Assembly: GCA_910587595.1 (NCBI GenBank)
Contig: CAJULQ010000005.1
Span: forward strand, 1 to 64,000
DNA: 64,000 bases
Reading direction: 5' to 3'
Origin: an uncultured Christensenellaceae bacterium
GTDB taxonomy: Bacteria; Bacillota; Clostridia; Christensenellales; Pumilibacteraceae
Both the position numbers and the translations under genes were made by a program. Shown piece by piece: positions 22,885 through 31,200 of this stretch. The notes beneath the pieces are model-generated. The model was not told where the DNA came from. It did no database searches and worked only from the letters and a program-made list of their open reading frames with translations. Numbering within the stretch: position 1 is the stretch's first letter; every line of letters starts with the position of its first letter.

Positions 22885-25059
22885 ATGATCGAACTGCAAC
22901 ACGTTACAAAATGGTATGTTAAAAGAAAAAAGATCACGTTGGCACTGCACGATATAAACCTAACGTTGGGTGAACGCGGTTTGGTGTGCCTTGTGGGCGA
23001 ATCGGGATGCGGCAAAACAACGTTGCTTAATATGTTGGGCGCGCTCGATTCGCCCACCGACGGCGCTGTTTTCGTAAACGGCAAAAAGTTGGGGGATATG
23101 AACGGCAAAGAACGGCAAAACTATCACGCGGGCGGCGTGGGGTTCATTTTTCAAGAACTCAATTTGATAGAAAGCCTTTCGGTGCGCGACAATTTGTTGC
23201 TTGTGTGCGATAAAGAAGATTTTAACGGGAAATACGCCGCCGTATTGCAAAAACTGCAAATAGACGAATTTGCCGATAAACTGCCCAAAGAACTGTCGGG
23301 CGGACAGCGCCAGCGCGTGGCCATAGCGCGCGCGATCGTAAAGGGCAGCCGTGTATTGCTGTGCGACGAACCCACGGGGTCGCTCGACCCCGACAATGCC
23401 GTTATCATATTCGAAACGCTCAAAGAGATATCGCGCGAACGGTTGGTGGTGGTGGTGTCGCACGATATAGCCACGGCAAGCAAATATGCCGATCGCATGA
23501 TCCGTTTGCACAGAGGAACGGTGCAGAGCGACACAGCGAACGAGCAAGAAAACGGCAAAGGGCAAGAAAGCGCGCCCCAAGCGCAAACGGCCGAAAAAGC
23601 GGCGCGCCCCAAAGTCAAACAGAGGGTGCGTGGCTTGTTCGGGCTGTCGCTGCGCTATATTAAATGCAAGCCGGGGCGGCTGACCGTTATGACGGTGCTC
23701 ATGGTGTTTATCTTTTTTGTGTTTTCGGTGGCAAGTTCGCTGTTTTTATATTCGCCGAGCCAAACGGTGGCGCGCGGTATGCATAAGTACAACGTGCGCT
23801 GTTTCTCCGTATGGAACGGACTGAACGCCGCGCCCTTCCAATATCCCCAGTACGATCGGGATTTTTATATTCCTTTTACGGAAGAGGACGTGGAAGATCT
23901 GCGGCAAAAAACGGGGACGCAGCCGGATATTGTGTATGATTATTTTGTGAGCGACTACAGTAATTTGGGCGAAAAAACCGAAGCGTGCCGCAGTATGGTT
24001 TTATTTAATGTGGGGTATGAGAAGAATTGGGGCGTGTATGCGCTCACGCAAGACTTTATGGATCGCTACGGTTTCACCTTGCACGGTGCGATGCCTACGG
24101 CCGCCGACCAAGTAGTGCTCACCACCTATGCGCTGAGCATGTATATGTACCGCGGCTATCGGCAAAGCGAAACCGAACTGTTGCCCGTGCGCACTGCCCA
24201 AGATCTGATCGGCAAACGTATTGTGATGCAAGACGAACAACTAGGCGAGCGCACCTTTACGGTGTCGGGCGTGTTGGATACCGGCTTTAAGACGGAACGG
24301 TATTTATACGAATGCGACGATAGAACGGGTACATTGTTAACGGAATACGATGAAGGGGTTGTATGCGGCAGCGTGCACACCGTGATGTATATCAGCGAAC
24401 CGCTTATGCAAGAGGTGACGGCGGCGCGCGCAACGCAAGAGGCGTCTCGCATTCCTTATGTGTTGTTGCCCGCCAAAAAGATGAAAACAGCGTTGCGCTA
24501 TCTGCGCGCGTGCGAAAAGTCGTTCGCACCGCCACTCGGTATGACGCATCAGGAGCAAAGCGAAATTTTAACCGTAAACTATCGATACTATCAACTGAAA
24601 AACGAGGTAACGTGTTCGTTTGAAGAAGAATCCGATACTCTATTGCGTATACTGAGTAAGATTTTGCACTGGGTGGTCTTGGGGCTATCCGTTATTGCGG
24701 TGCTCGTAATCTTTCAGTATTTCAGCGCGTTGCTGTCGGGTCGAGAAAAGGACGTGGGCGTGTTGCGCACCGGCGGGTATACCAAAGGGGAAATTGCGCT
24801 GCTGTTTATTTTCGAGGCGTTACTTGTATCGGCGGGTATAATCGTTTTATCCACCGTTCTTTCGGCCATCGGCGTAACGGTGGGCGCGCGCATTTTTACA
24901 AAAGCGCACTACTTGTTATTTACGCCCATGCTTTTCGGCATAAAGCAAGTGGGGCTTATTGTGGGCGTGCAGTTGCTGTTTGCCGCCGTAGGCATACTGT
25001 TGCCGCTGTTGTTATTGCTCCGCAAAAAACCCATGCAGATCATCAATGCAAGCAAATAA
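22885..25059 (+). CDS. MacB-like ABC transporter 1 (ATPase fused to FtsX-type permease)
   Basis: A 724-residue single-chain transporter starting MIELQHVT (GGAGGT 6 nt before the ATG). ATPase: Walker A GESGCGKTT (38-46), signature LSGGQRQR, Walker B LLCDEPTGSLD. Then a linker, one transmembrane helix (VMTVLMVFIFFVFSVASSLF), a large extracytoplasmic domain of about 300 residues and three C-terminal helices (ILHWVVLGLSVIAVLVIFQY; IALLFIFEALLVSAGIIVLS; GLIVGVQLLFAAVGILLPL). This is MacB/FtsX topology: mechanotransmission or peptide efflux rather than classical import. It follows the MACPF gene by 30 nt. Part of its ATPase and its 3' end are nearly identical in sequence to transporter 2. Confidence 0.88.
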   Translation: MIELQHVTKWYVKRKKITLALHDINLTLGERGLVCLVGESGCGKTTLLNMLGALDSPTDGAVFVNGKKLGDMNGKERQNYHAGGVGFIFQELNLIESLSVRDNLLLVCDKEDFNGKYAAVLQKLQIDEFADKLPKELSGGQRQRVAIARAIVKGSRVLLCDEPTGSLDPDNAVIIFETLKEISRERLVVVVSHDIATASKYADRMIRLHRGTVQSDTANEQENGKGQESAPQAQTAEKAARPKVKQRVRGLFGLSLRYIKCKPGRLTVMTVLMVFIFFVFSVASSLFLYSPSQTVARGMHKYNVRCFSVWNGLNAAPFQYPQYDRDFYIPFTEEDVEDLRQKTGTQPDIVYDYFVSDYSNLGEKTEACRSMVLFNVGYEKNWGVYALTQDFMDRYGFTLHGAMPTAADQVVLTTYALSMYMYRGYRQSETELLPVRTAQDLIGKRIVMQDEQLGERTFTVSGVLDTGFKTERYLYECDDRTGTLLTEYDEGVVCGSVHTVMYISEPLMQEVTAARATQEASRIPYVLLPAKKMKTALRYLRACEKSFAPPLGMTHQEQSEILTVNYRYYQLKNEVTCSFEEESDTLLRILSKILHWVVLGLSVIAVLVIFQYFSALLSGREKDVGVLRTGGYTKGEIALLFIFEALLVSAGIIVLSTVLSAIGVTVGARIFTKAHYLLFTPMLFGIKQVGLIVGVQLLFAAVGILLPLLLLLRKKPMQIINASK

Positions 25060-25117
25060 AGTAAGGCGACTATACAACGCATTGCGTGCAACTAATACGA
25101 TACGATGAGGGCATGCC

Positions 25118-27304
25118 ATGATCGAATTGAAAAACATATGCAAAGAATACGTATCGCGCAAAAAGAAAATGCGTGCGTTACATAACGTAAACCTAACGTT
25201 AGGGGAAAACGGTCTGGTGTGCCTTGTGGGCGAATCGGGTTGCGGTAAAACCACATTGCTCAATTTGCTGGGCACACTCGATTCGCCGTCCTACGGTGAT
25301 ATTTTAATAGACGGCAAAAGCATTATTAAAATGCGTGAAAGCGAGATAAACGCGTATCGCGCCACGCAAATAGGCTTTATTTTTCAAGACCTCAATTTGA
25401 TCGAGGATTTAACGGTGCGCGACAATTTGTTGCTTGTGTGCAATAAAGACGAGTTGGAAAGTAAGCACCGAGCAACGTTGCAAAAATTGAAAATAGACGA
25501 ATTTGCCGATAAACTGCCCAAAGAACTGTCGGGCGGACAGCGCCAGCGCGTGGCCATAGCGCGCGCGATCGTAAAGGGCAGCCGTGTATTGCTGTGCGAC
25601 GAACCCACGGGGTCGCTCGATCCCGACAATGCCGTTATCATATTCGAAACGCTCAAAGAGATCTCGCACGAACGGTTGGTGGTGGTGGTTTCGCACGATA
25701 TAGCCACGGCAAGTAAATATGCCGACCGCATGATCCGTTTGCACAACGGCGAAGTGCAAAGCGACACGGCGAGCGAGCAAGAATATAGCAAGGAACAAGA
25801 AAATGCGCCCTACGCGCAAACGGCCGAAGTATCGTCGCGCCCCAAAGCCAAACAGCGGTTGCGCGGGTTGTTCGGTCTGTCGGTGCGCTATCTTAAATGC
25901 AAACCCGCACGGCTCACGATCATGGCGGTGATCTCCGTGCTTATTTTCACGTTGCTGTCGATAGTCAGCGCTGTTTCGTCGTACGATCGCAATTCGATGA
26001 TCAGACGCGCTATGGATAAAAACGATGTGCGGTATTTTACGGTAGAGCAGACCTTTAACGGAAGAATCGTGGCGTTGGGAGAAAATGCATTGGGCGGTGA
26101 GATCGGTCAAAAAGTGCACTATCCGATGCATCCATGGAGCCGAGAGGATATTGGTTGGTTTTCCGAAATCGCACAATGCACTGTGGATCCGATTTATAAC
26201 CAATATGTTTGGCAACTAGATAATTTGGGCGAAAAAGAGAAGGACTATACGGTAACATACTTGTATGACAATATGCAAAATGCGGGTGTTGTGCATTATA
26301 CTTCCGACTTTGCCGCGCGATACGGATTTACCTTATACGGTAGCGCGCCCGAGAAAGAGTTTGATATTGTGTTGGGCGGGCACGCTTTTAATTTGTTCAA
26401 AACATTCGGCTATCATAACGGCGAACAAACCATAGATATCCGTGAACCGGCCGATTTGATAGGTAGAACGATTAAAGTGAAAGATTATGAAAGTATTTTT
26501 ACGGTAACGGGCATATTGGATACCCGTTTCAATGCCGAACGATATGATCCTACAAGAAAGTTTAAGGATTCGGAAAGATTAAAATTGCGCACGTATACAA
26601 AAGAATTCAATGCTATCGAAAAAGGTAGCGTACATAATGTTTTCTATGTGAGCGATGCATATTATACCGATATTTTGTTAAACGGTGCGTTTCTCGGCGC
26701 GCCCGTATATCGAGTTTTGGTTCCTACGCTTAATAAAAAGATAACAAGTCAATTGATAAGTTTTGACAATGACCGTTTGTTGCGCGACGGAACATATTTG
26801 GATTTTAACAACGAATGTGCTTACGAGTCGGTGCAGTTTGGATTTAATAACGAAGTTGTAGCTGCCGTGGAACGGGCAGACGCCGTATTCAGCGCATTGG
26901 CAAAATATATGCGGTATGTGTTTATTGGTGTGGCTGTGATTGCCGTACTTGTTGTCTATTTGTATTTCAGTGCGCTTTTGAACAGTCGCGAAAAAGACGT
27001 AGGCGTGTTGCGCACCAATGGTTACACAAAAGGCGAGATGGTGTTGCCCTTTATCTTCGAGGCGCTTATCCTTTCGGCGGGATTTATTGTGTTGTCGGTA
27101 ATTGTGTCGGCAATTGCTATCCCCGTGTTTGTCAAACTATTCAATGCACAATACAGTCTTTTGTTTACGCCCATATCGTTTACCTTTGCGCAAGTGGGGC
27201 TTATTGTGGGCGTGCAGTTGCTGTTTGCCGCCGTAGGCATACTGTTGCCGCTGTTGTTATTGCTCCGCAAAAAACCCATGCAGATCATCAACGCGGGCAA
27301 ATAG
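25118..27304 (+). CDS. MacB-like ABC transporter 2
   Basis: A 728-residue paralogue of the preceding transporter with the same order: ATPase (GESGCGKTT, LSGGQRQR, LLCDEPTGSLD), a transmembrane helix near 265 (LTIMAVISVLIFTLLSIVSAV), a large extracytoplasmic domain and three C-terminal helices. The extracytoplasmic domain is unlike that of transporter 1 and its DNA (about 26130-26900) is visibly AT-richer than the flanks, while a 130-nt ATPase segment (from 25491) and the last 102 nt (27190-27291) are identical to transporter 1. This pattern suggests gene conversion of the conserved parts and free divergence of the sensing part. The ribosome site is weak. Confidence 0.87.
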   Translation: MIELKNICKEYVSRKKKMRALHNVNLTLGENGLVCLVGESGCGKTTLLNLLGTLDSPSYGDILIDGKSIIKMRESEINAYRATQIGFIFQDLNLIEDLTVRDNLLLVCNKDELESKHRATLQKLKIDEFADKLPKELSGGQRQRVAIARAIVKGSRVLLCDEPTGSLDPDNAVIIFETLKEISHERLVVVVSHDIATASKYADRMIRLHNGEVQSDTASEQEYSKEQENAPYAQTAEVSSRPKAKQRLRGLFGLSVRYLKCKPARLTIMAVISVLIFTLLSIVSAVSSYDRNSMIRRAMDKNDVRYFTVEQTFNGRIVALGENALGGEIGQKVHYPMHPWSREDIGWFSEIAQCTVDPIYNQYVWQLDNLGEKEKDYTVTYLYDNMQNAGVVHYTSDFAARYGFTLYGSAPEKEFDIVLGGHAFNLFKTFGYHNGEQTIDIREPADLIGRTIKVKDYESIFTVTGILDTRFNAERYDPTRKFKDSERLKLRTYTKEFNAIEKGSVHNVFYVSDAYYTDILLNGAFLGAPVYRVLVPTLNKKITSQLISFDNDRLLRDGTYLDFNNECAYESVQFGFNNEVVAAVERADAVFSALAKYMRYVFIGVAVIAVLVVYLYFSALLNSREKDVGVLRTNGYTKGEMVLPFIFEALILSAGFIVLSVIVSAIAIPVFVKLFNAQYSLLFTPISFTFAQVGLIVGVQLLFAAVGILLPLLLLLRKKPMQIINAGK

Positions 27305-27317
27305 GGAGAAAACTATA

Positions 27318-29513
27318 TTGGTGCGATTGAACAATGTGACCAAGATATACGGCAAGGGCGGCGCGAGCTGCGTCGCCTTAAACCGTATTGATTTGGAACT
27401 ACCCGATAAAGGGTTGGTGTTTATAGAGGGGCGGAGCGGCTCGGGCAAAACCACGTTGCTCAATATTATTGCGGGGTTCGATCGTCCTACGAGCGGCACG
27501 GTGCAAACCGCATACGGTAAAAACCATTGCGCCATGATCTTTCAAGATTTTCAGCTGATCGACATGCTTACGGTACGGCAAAATCTCGAATTGGTGCAAG
27601 ACATTATGCCGCAAGCCAAACAAGACATGGCCGCATGGGCGGAAAAGTACGGATTGGGAGAATTGTTGCACAAATACCCCAATCAAATATCGGGCGGCCA
27701 AAAACAGCGGGTGGCGATCGCGCGCGCCGTGTTGGAAAATCGCCCCATGATAGCGTGCGACGAGCCTACGGGCAATTTAGACGAAGAAAACGCGCAAATG
27801 ATCGCCGAACTGTTGGCAAACGAGGCTAAAGAACGTTTGGTGCTTGTTGTATCGCACGACAAAGAGTTGTTTGCGGATATTTGCGATCGGCATATTTATA
27901 TCAAAGGCGGCGAGATCGTGCAAGACAGCGCGCCGCAAGAAACGGTTGATAAGGTATCGGCAGACGGCGGGCAAACGCGGACAAACCCCGTAAGAGTGGG
28001 CGCGCGGTCGCAGTGTTTGCTTTCCTATCGGTGCTTTTGCAAAAATGCAGGCAAAAATATATTCTTGGCGATCGCGCTGTTTTTGTCTTTTACCGTTTTG
28101 CTGTCGGCGATCAACGGGTTGTTGAACACGGAAGGGCGCGTAATCTATAACGTGCACCGCGCGCATGGCAGTAACGCGGAATTTGTTTTGCAAGATCCGA
28201 AATATGCGGACGAGTGGTTTGCCATGGCGGAAGAAGATTTTTCGTATGTTGCCGAAAAGGGCGAGGCGGAAGCGCGATTTGTAGACAATTCGTTTGGTAT
28301 TTGGAACGGGGAAGAAATGGCTTGCACCATCGAACGGTTGTATGTGGCGCAAAGCTGTGCGCGCGAAATGGTGTGCGGCTCGAACAGCACGGAAAACAAC
28401 AAAATACTTTTGTCCGATTATCTTGCCGAACGGTTGGCGGATAGTCTCGGCGTTGCCGACGTTTCCCAACTGTTGGGTGCGCCGATCGCATGGGGTTGCA
28501 CGTTGGGCGGGGTGTACGCCACAAAATATTCGGACAATAAAACCGCCGCGCCGAGCGACGAAATATTGGCGCGCGAGTACCAAACGGCGTATGTTTCGAT
28601 GCAAACGATCGTATCGGTGCAACCCGATAGTGCGAGCATGTGCGTGGTGGCCAATGGGCAAGCGCTTACGCCGTATAACGAAATAAAAAAATCGTCTGCC
28701 GTAAGCAATGCGGTGTATGGTGAAAAGAGCGAGTTGGCGGCGGGCGAGATCGCGTTGTCGGTAGGCGTTGCGCAAGCGTATGCCGCGGATCCGAAAGACT
28801 TGATCGGGCAAACGGTGGAGATCGCGTTTGCCAATTATCGCAATTCGCAAAGCAGACAGCCTTACGCCGAAGTGACGGTGGCGCGCACGGTAAAATATAT
28901 AGTTTCGGGTATTGATGTGATCGTATTGTCCGAAGAAGATTTTGCCGCGATCGTGCCGTTGCGCAACGGTAGGTTTTTCGGGACGAATATTTGGGGCGTG
29001 CGCATGGCGTCTTGCTCTAAGGGGGCAACGCAGAAGTTGATTGCCGCGGGGTATACCGACGCATCGTATTGGGCGGAAAGCATTGGCGAGGGGATCGGCT
29101 GGCAACGCACGCTCTCTTTTATAGAACTTGCGGTGGGCGCCGTGCTCTTGATCGTTTGTATCATCATTCTGTGCAATCACGTGGCCGCGCTGATCGACAA
29201 AGAAAAGCGCGCGCTCGGTGTGTTGGTGTCGTTGGGCATTCCCGTGCGGCGCACGGTGCTGCTGTTCTTGGCAAGCGTAATGCTGTCGGTGTTGTTGTGT
29301 TTGGGGCTGTCGGCCGTGGCGGGTTTTGCCACGACGGCGGGTATCAATGCGATCATGGCAACTATGGGCATGGGCGTGCATACGTTCTTTTACGAACCGC
29401 TTTCGGTCTTGTGTCTGTTCGCCGTGTTCGTTGTGCTTGCGGCGCTGTTGTATGCGATCGTAACCATCAAACTTTCCAAAAAACAAGTTATAGATATTAT
29501 CTATGAACGTTGA
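27318..29513 (+). CDS. MacB-like ABC transporter 3
   Basis: A 731-residue, more divergent third copy. ATPase: GRSGSGKTT, ISGGQKQR, ACDEPTGNLDEE. A helix near 255 (IFLAIALFLSFTVLLSAING) leads to a large extracytoplasmic domain, then three C-terminal helices (LIVCIIILCNHVAALI; VLLFLASVMLSVLLCLGLSA; LCLFAVFVVLAALLYAIVTI). The start is TTG 27318 or GTG 27321, both after AGGGAGAA; both give the same frame. With 12 nt to the previous stop it is surely co-transcribed. Three transporters behind one pore-former recalls bacteriocin-type self-protection or detoxification modules, but no peptide precursor gene was found. Confidence 0.87.
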   Translation: MVRLNNVTKIYGKGGASCVALNRIDLELPDKGLVFIEGRSGSGKTTLLNIIAGFDRPTSGTVQTAYGKNHCAMIFQDFQLIDMLTVRQNLELVQDIMPQAKQDMAAWAEKYGLGELLHKYPNQISGGQKQRVAIARAVLENRPMIACDEPTGNLDEENAQMIAELLANEAKERLVLVVSHDKELFADICDRHIYIKGGEIVQDSAPQETVDKVSADGGQTRTNPVRVGARSQCLLSYRCFCKNAGKNIFLAIALFLSFTVLLSAINGLLNTEGRVIYNVHRAHGSNAEFVLQDPKYADEWFAMAEEDFSYVAEKGEAEARFVDNSFGIWNGEEMACTIERLYVAQSCAREMVCGSNSTENNKILLSDYLAERLADSLGVADVSQLLGAPIAWGCTLGGVYATKYSDNKTAAPSDEILAREYQTAYVSMQTIVSVQPDSASMCVVANGQALTPYNEIKKSSAVSNAVYGEKSELAAGEIALSVGVAQAYAADPKDLIGQTVEIAFANYRNSQSRQPYAEVTVARTVKYIVSGIDVIVLSEEDFAAIVPLRNGRFFGTNIWGVRMASCSKGATQKLIAAGYTDASYWAESIGEGIGWQRTLSFIELAVGAVLLIVCIIILCNHVAALIDKEKRALGVLVSLGIPVRRTVLLFLASVMLSVLLCLGLSAVAGFATTAGINAIMATMGMGVHTFFYEPLSVLCLFAVFVVLAALLYAIVTIKLSKKQVIDIIYER

Positions 29514-29535
29514 GAAACAGAAAGATTATAAAAGG

Positions 29536-29720
29536 GTCATTTCGACCGAGCGAAAAAATCTCCTACTGCTTTTGTCATTTCGAGCGAAGTCGAGAAATCT
29601 TTCACTGTCGAAAGAGGCAGACCCCTCGACTAACGCTCGGGGTGACACAAATGGGATACTATGCTCGGGGGCAAGGGTGTGGGGTTGTCACCTCGACCGA
29701 AGCGGAGAGGCCTTTACTTC
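29536..29720. repeat. Interspersed repeat cluster between transporter 3 and 29780
   Basis: The only content of this 266-base gap apart from a promoter. It contains CATTTCGACCGAGCG, TTTCGAGCGAAGTCGAGAAA, CCCCTCGACTAACGCTCGGG and CACCTCGACCGAAGCGGAG, members of the family seen at 233, 18805 and 33906. Confidence 0.8.
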
Positions 29721-29744
29721 TATGAAAGTATTGGCGCGGAGATA

Positions 29745-29774
29745 TTGCCTTTTGCATAAAAGCGTGCTATACTA
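29745..29774 (+). promoter_or_regulatory. Promoter of the 29780 gene, apparently leaderless
   Basis: TTGCCT (29745-29750), 18-bp spacer, TATACT (29769-29774). The ATG starts 6 nt after the -10, which would make the message leaderless; there is no ribosome site. Confidence 0.65.
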
Positions 29775-29779
29775 TATCC

Positions 29780-30289
29780 ATGATCGGATATTATGTGGCA
29801 TATCCGCCCGCGGCGGAAGAATGGGCGGAAAAGGTAAACGAGGCGTTTGCGGCGGCGGGGCTATGCAACACGCAAGACGCGGCGCATAGCGGCAAAGAGG
29901 CGTTGCGCCTTGCCGATTTTTTGTTGTTGGTGGTGACCGAGCGCGCGCAAGCGGAACTGCCCGATATGCGCAATGCGTGGGAGTTTTTCGAAAACGAGAT
30001 CCGCTGGCGGCGCAAACCGCACGGCGAAATTTTGTTTATCGCGCCCGACGAGAGCGTGCTGGTTAATCTGCCGTTGCGCCTTAAAAAATACGGCTACTAT
30101 TTAATGACCGAGGCGGGCGACGCGGCCGCCTACTGCAAAGACGCTTACCAAACGGCGCAAGAGAGTGCGGCGCGCGAAAAGAAAGAAATGCCGCCCGTCA
30201 AAGAGATCAAGTATTCGCCCGCGGCGGAGTCGGTGCCGCAGATAAAATTTTCGGTGCGGGCGCCCGCGATCAAATCGTTCGACAAATAA
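29780..30289 (+). CDS. Small protein with possible TIR-like N-terminal domain
   Basis: A 169-residue soluble protein. Residues 1-120 alternate strands and helices: MIGYYVAYP, WAEKVNEAF, a hydrophobic strand ADFLLLVVTERA, WEFFENEIRWRRK and EILFIAPD. The order resembles a minimal TIR fold, in which the second strand is followed by a helix with NEI..., but the catalytic glutamate of NAD-cleaving TIRs cannot be identified with confidence. The last 45 residues are a proline-rich disordered tail (PPVKEIKYSPAAE). Standing alone, with its own promoter and no ribosome site. Not recognised beyond this. Confidence 0.5.
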   Translation: MIGYYVAYPPAAEEWAEKVNEAFAAAGLCNTQDAAHSGKEALRLADFLLLVVTERAQAELPDMRNAWEFFENEIRWRRKPHGEILFIAPDESVLVNLPLRLKKYGYYLMTEAGDAAAYCKDAYQTAQESAAREKKEMPPVKEIKYSPAAESVPQIKFSVRAPAIKSFDK

Positions 30290-30294
30290 AACGC

Positions 30295-30324
30295 TTTACA
30301 ATGGGCGAGCGGGTGTGCTATAAT
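30295..30324 (+). promoter_or_regulatory. Promoter of pheA-secA
   Basis: TTTACA (30295-30300), 18-bp spacer, TATAAT (30319-30324). Confidence 0.75.
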
Positions 30325-30366
30325 CTACGTTGAGCAATCCAAACCGTAGGAGCATGCAACGCAGCC

Positions 30367-31188
30367 GTGAAGATCAGCTATTTCGGAGATACGCGTAGCC
30401 ATACGCATGCCGCCGCTCTCGCGCTGTTGCGCGACGGTGGCGTTTGCGCGTGCGCGGAAAAAGGATACGACACGGTGTTCGAAACGTTGCGGGCGGTGGC
30501 AAGCGGCGCGGCCGATTGGGGCGTGGTGCCCATGGAAAACAGCTTGGAGGGCACGGTGTCGGTGTCGGTAGACGCGCTGAGCGAGCACAAGCTGTATATC
30601 GTGCGCGAGATCGTGTTGCCCGTGCGGCAAAGTCTTATCGTGCGCGAGGGCGTGCAACTAAAAGACGTGCGCACGGTGTATTCGCACCCGCAAGCGTTGG
30701 CGCAGTGTCGCCATTCGCTGTTAAAGCTGTTGCCCCATGCCGCGGCGCAACAAGTGCCCTACACGTCGGCGGCGCTCGGCATGTTAGACGGGCACAGCGC
30801 GGCCATTGCGCGCGAGGCGGGCGACGGACAAGCCGTGCTCATACAAGATCTGGCCGATTCGCCCGACAACTGCACGCGGTTCGTGGCGGCGGCGGCCAAG
30901 CCGAATGATGCGGGCAACAAAGTGAGTTTGCTGTTTGCCACGCGCAACGAGGCGGGCGCGCTTGTCCGCGCGTTGGCCGAGATCGCGTCGCGCGGGTGGA
31001 ACATGACCAAAATAGAATCGCGCCCCTCCGGCAAACGCATGGGGCAATACGTGTTTTACGTGGACTTTTTGTTCGACGGGTCCGACGCGTCGTTGCGATC
31101 GTTTACGGAAGCGCTCGGTAAATACACCGAAGAATGGCAGTTTTTGGGAAAGTACGACCCCTACGGATATGGGGAAAAAGGCAAATAA
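30367..31188 (+). CDS. pheA: Prephenate dehydratase
   Basis: A 273-residue enzyme that converts prephenate to phenylpyruvate in phenylalanine synthesis. The catalytic domain (1-180) shows YFGDTRSHTHAAAL, the VVPMENSLEGTV block, YSHPQALAQC and the DNCTRFV motif whose threonine is essential. An ACT domain (about 188-265, SLLFATRNEAGALVRAL and the ESRPS motif) binds phenylalanine for feedback inhibition. Start GTG at 30367; the nearest AGGAG is rather far (14 nt) but the product begins correctly with KISYFGD. Followed by secA after 12 nt. Confidence 0.93.
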   Translation: MKISYFGDTRSHTHAAALALLRDGGVCACAEKGYDTVFETLRAVASGAADWGVVPMENSLEGTVSVSVDALSEHKLYIVREIVLPVRQSLIVREGVQLKDVRTVYSHPQALAQCRHSLLKLLPHAAAQQVPYTSAALGMLDGHSAAIAREAGDGQAVLIQDLADSPDNCTRFVAAAAKPNDAGNKVSLLFATRNEAGALVRALAEIASRGWNMTKIESRPSGKRMGQYVFYVDFLFDGSDASLRSFTEALGKYTEEWQFLGKYDPYGYGEKGK

Positions 31189-31200
31189 AAAGGAGCAAAT

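Noticed and set aside
22885..29513. Calling the transporters a LolCDE lipoprotein system or an importer
   Set aside because: ATPase and permease are on one chain with one N-terminal and three C-terminal helices and a large outside domain, which is MacB-like, and no substrate-binding lipoprotein is present.
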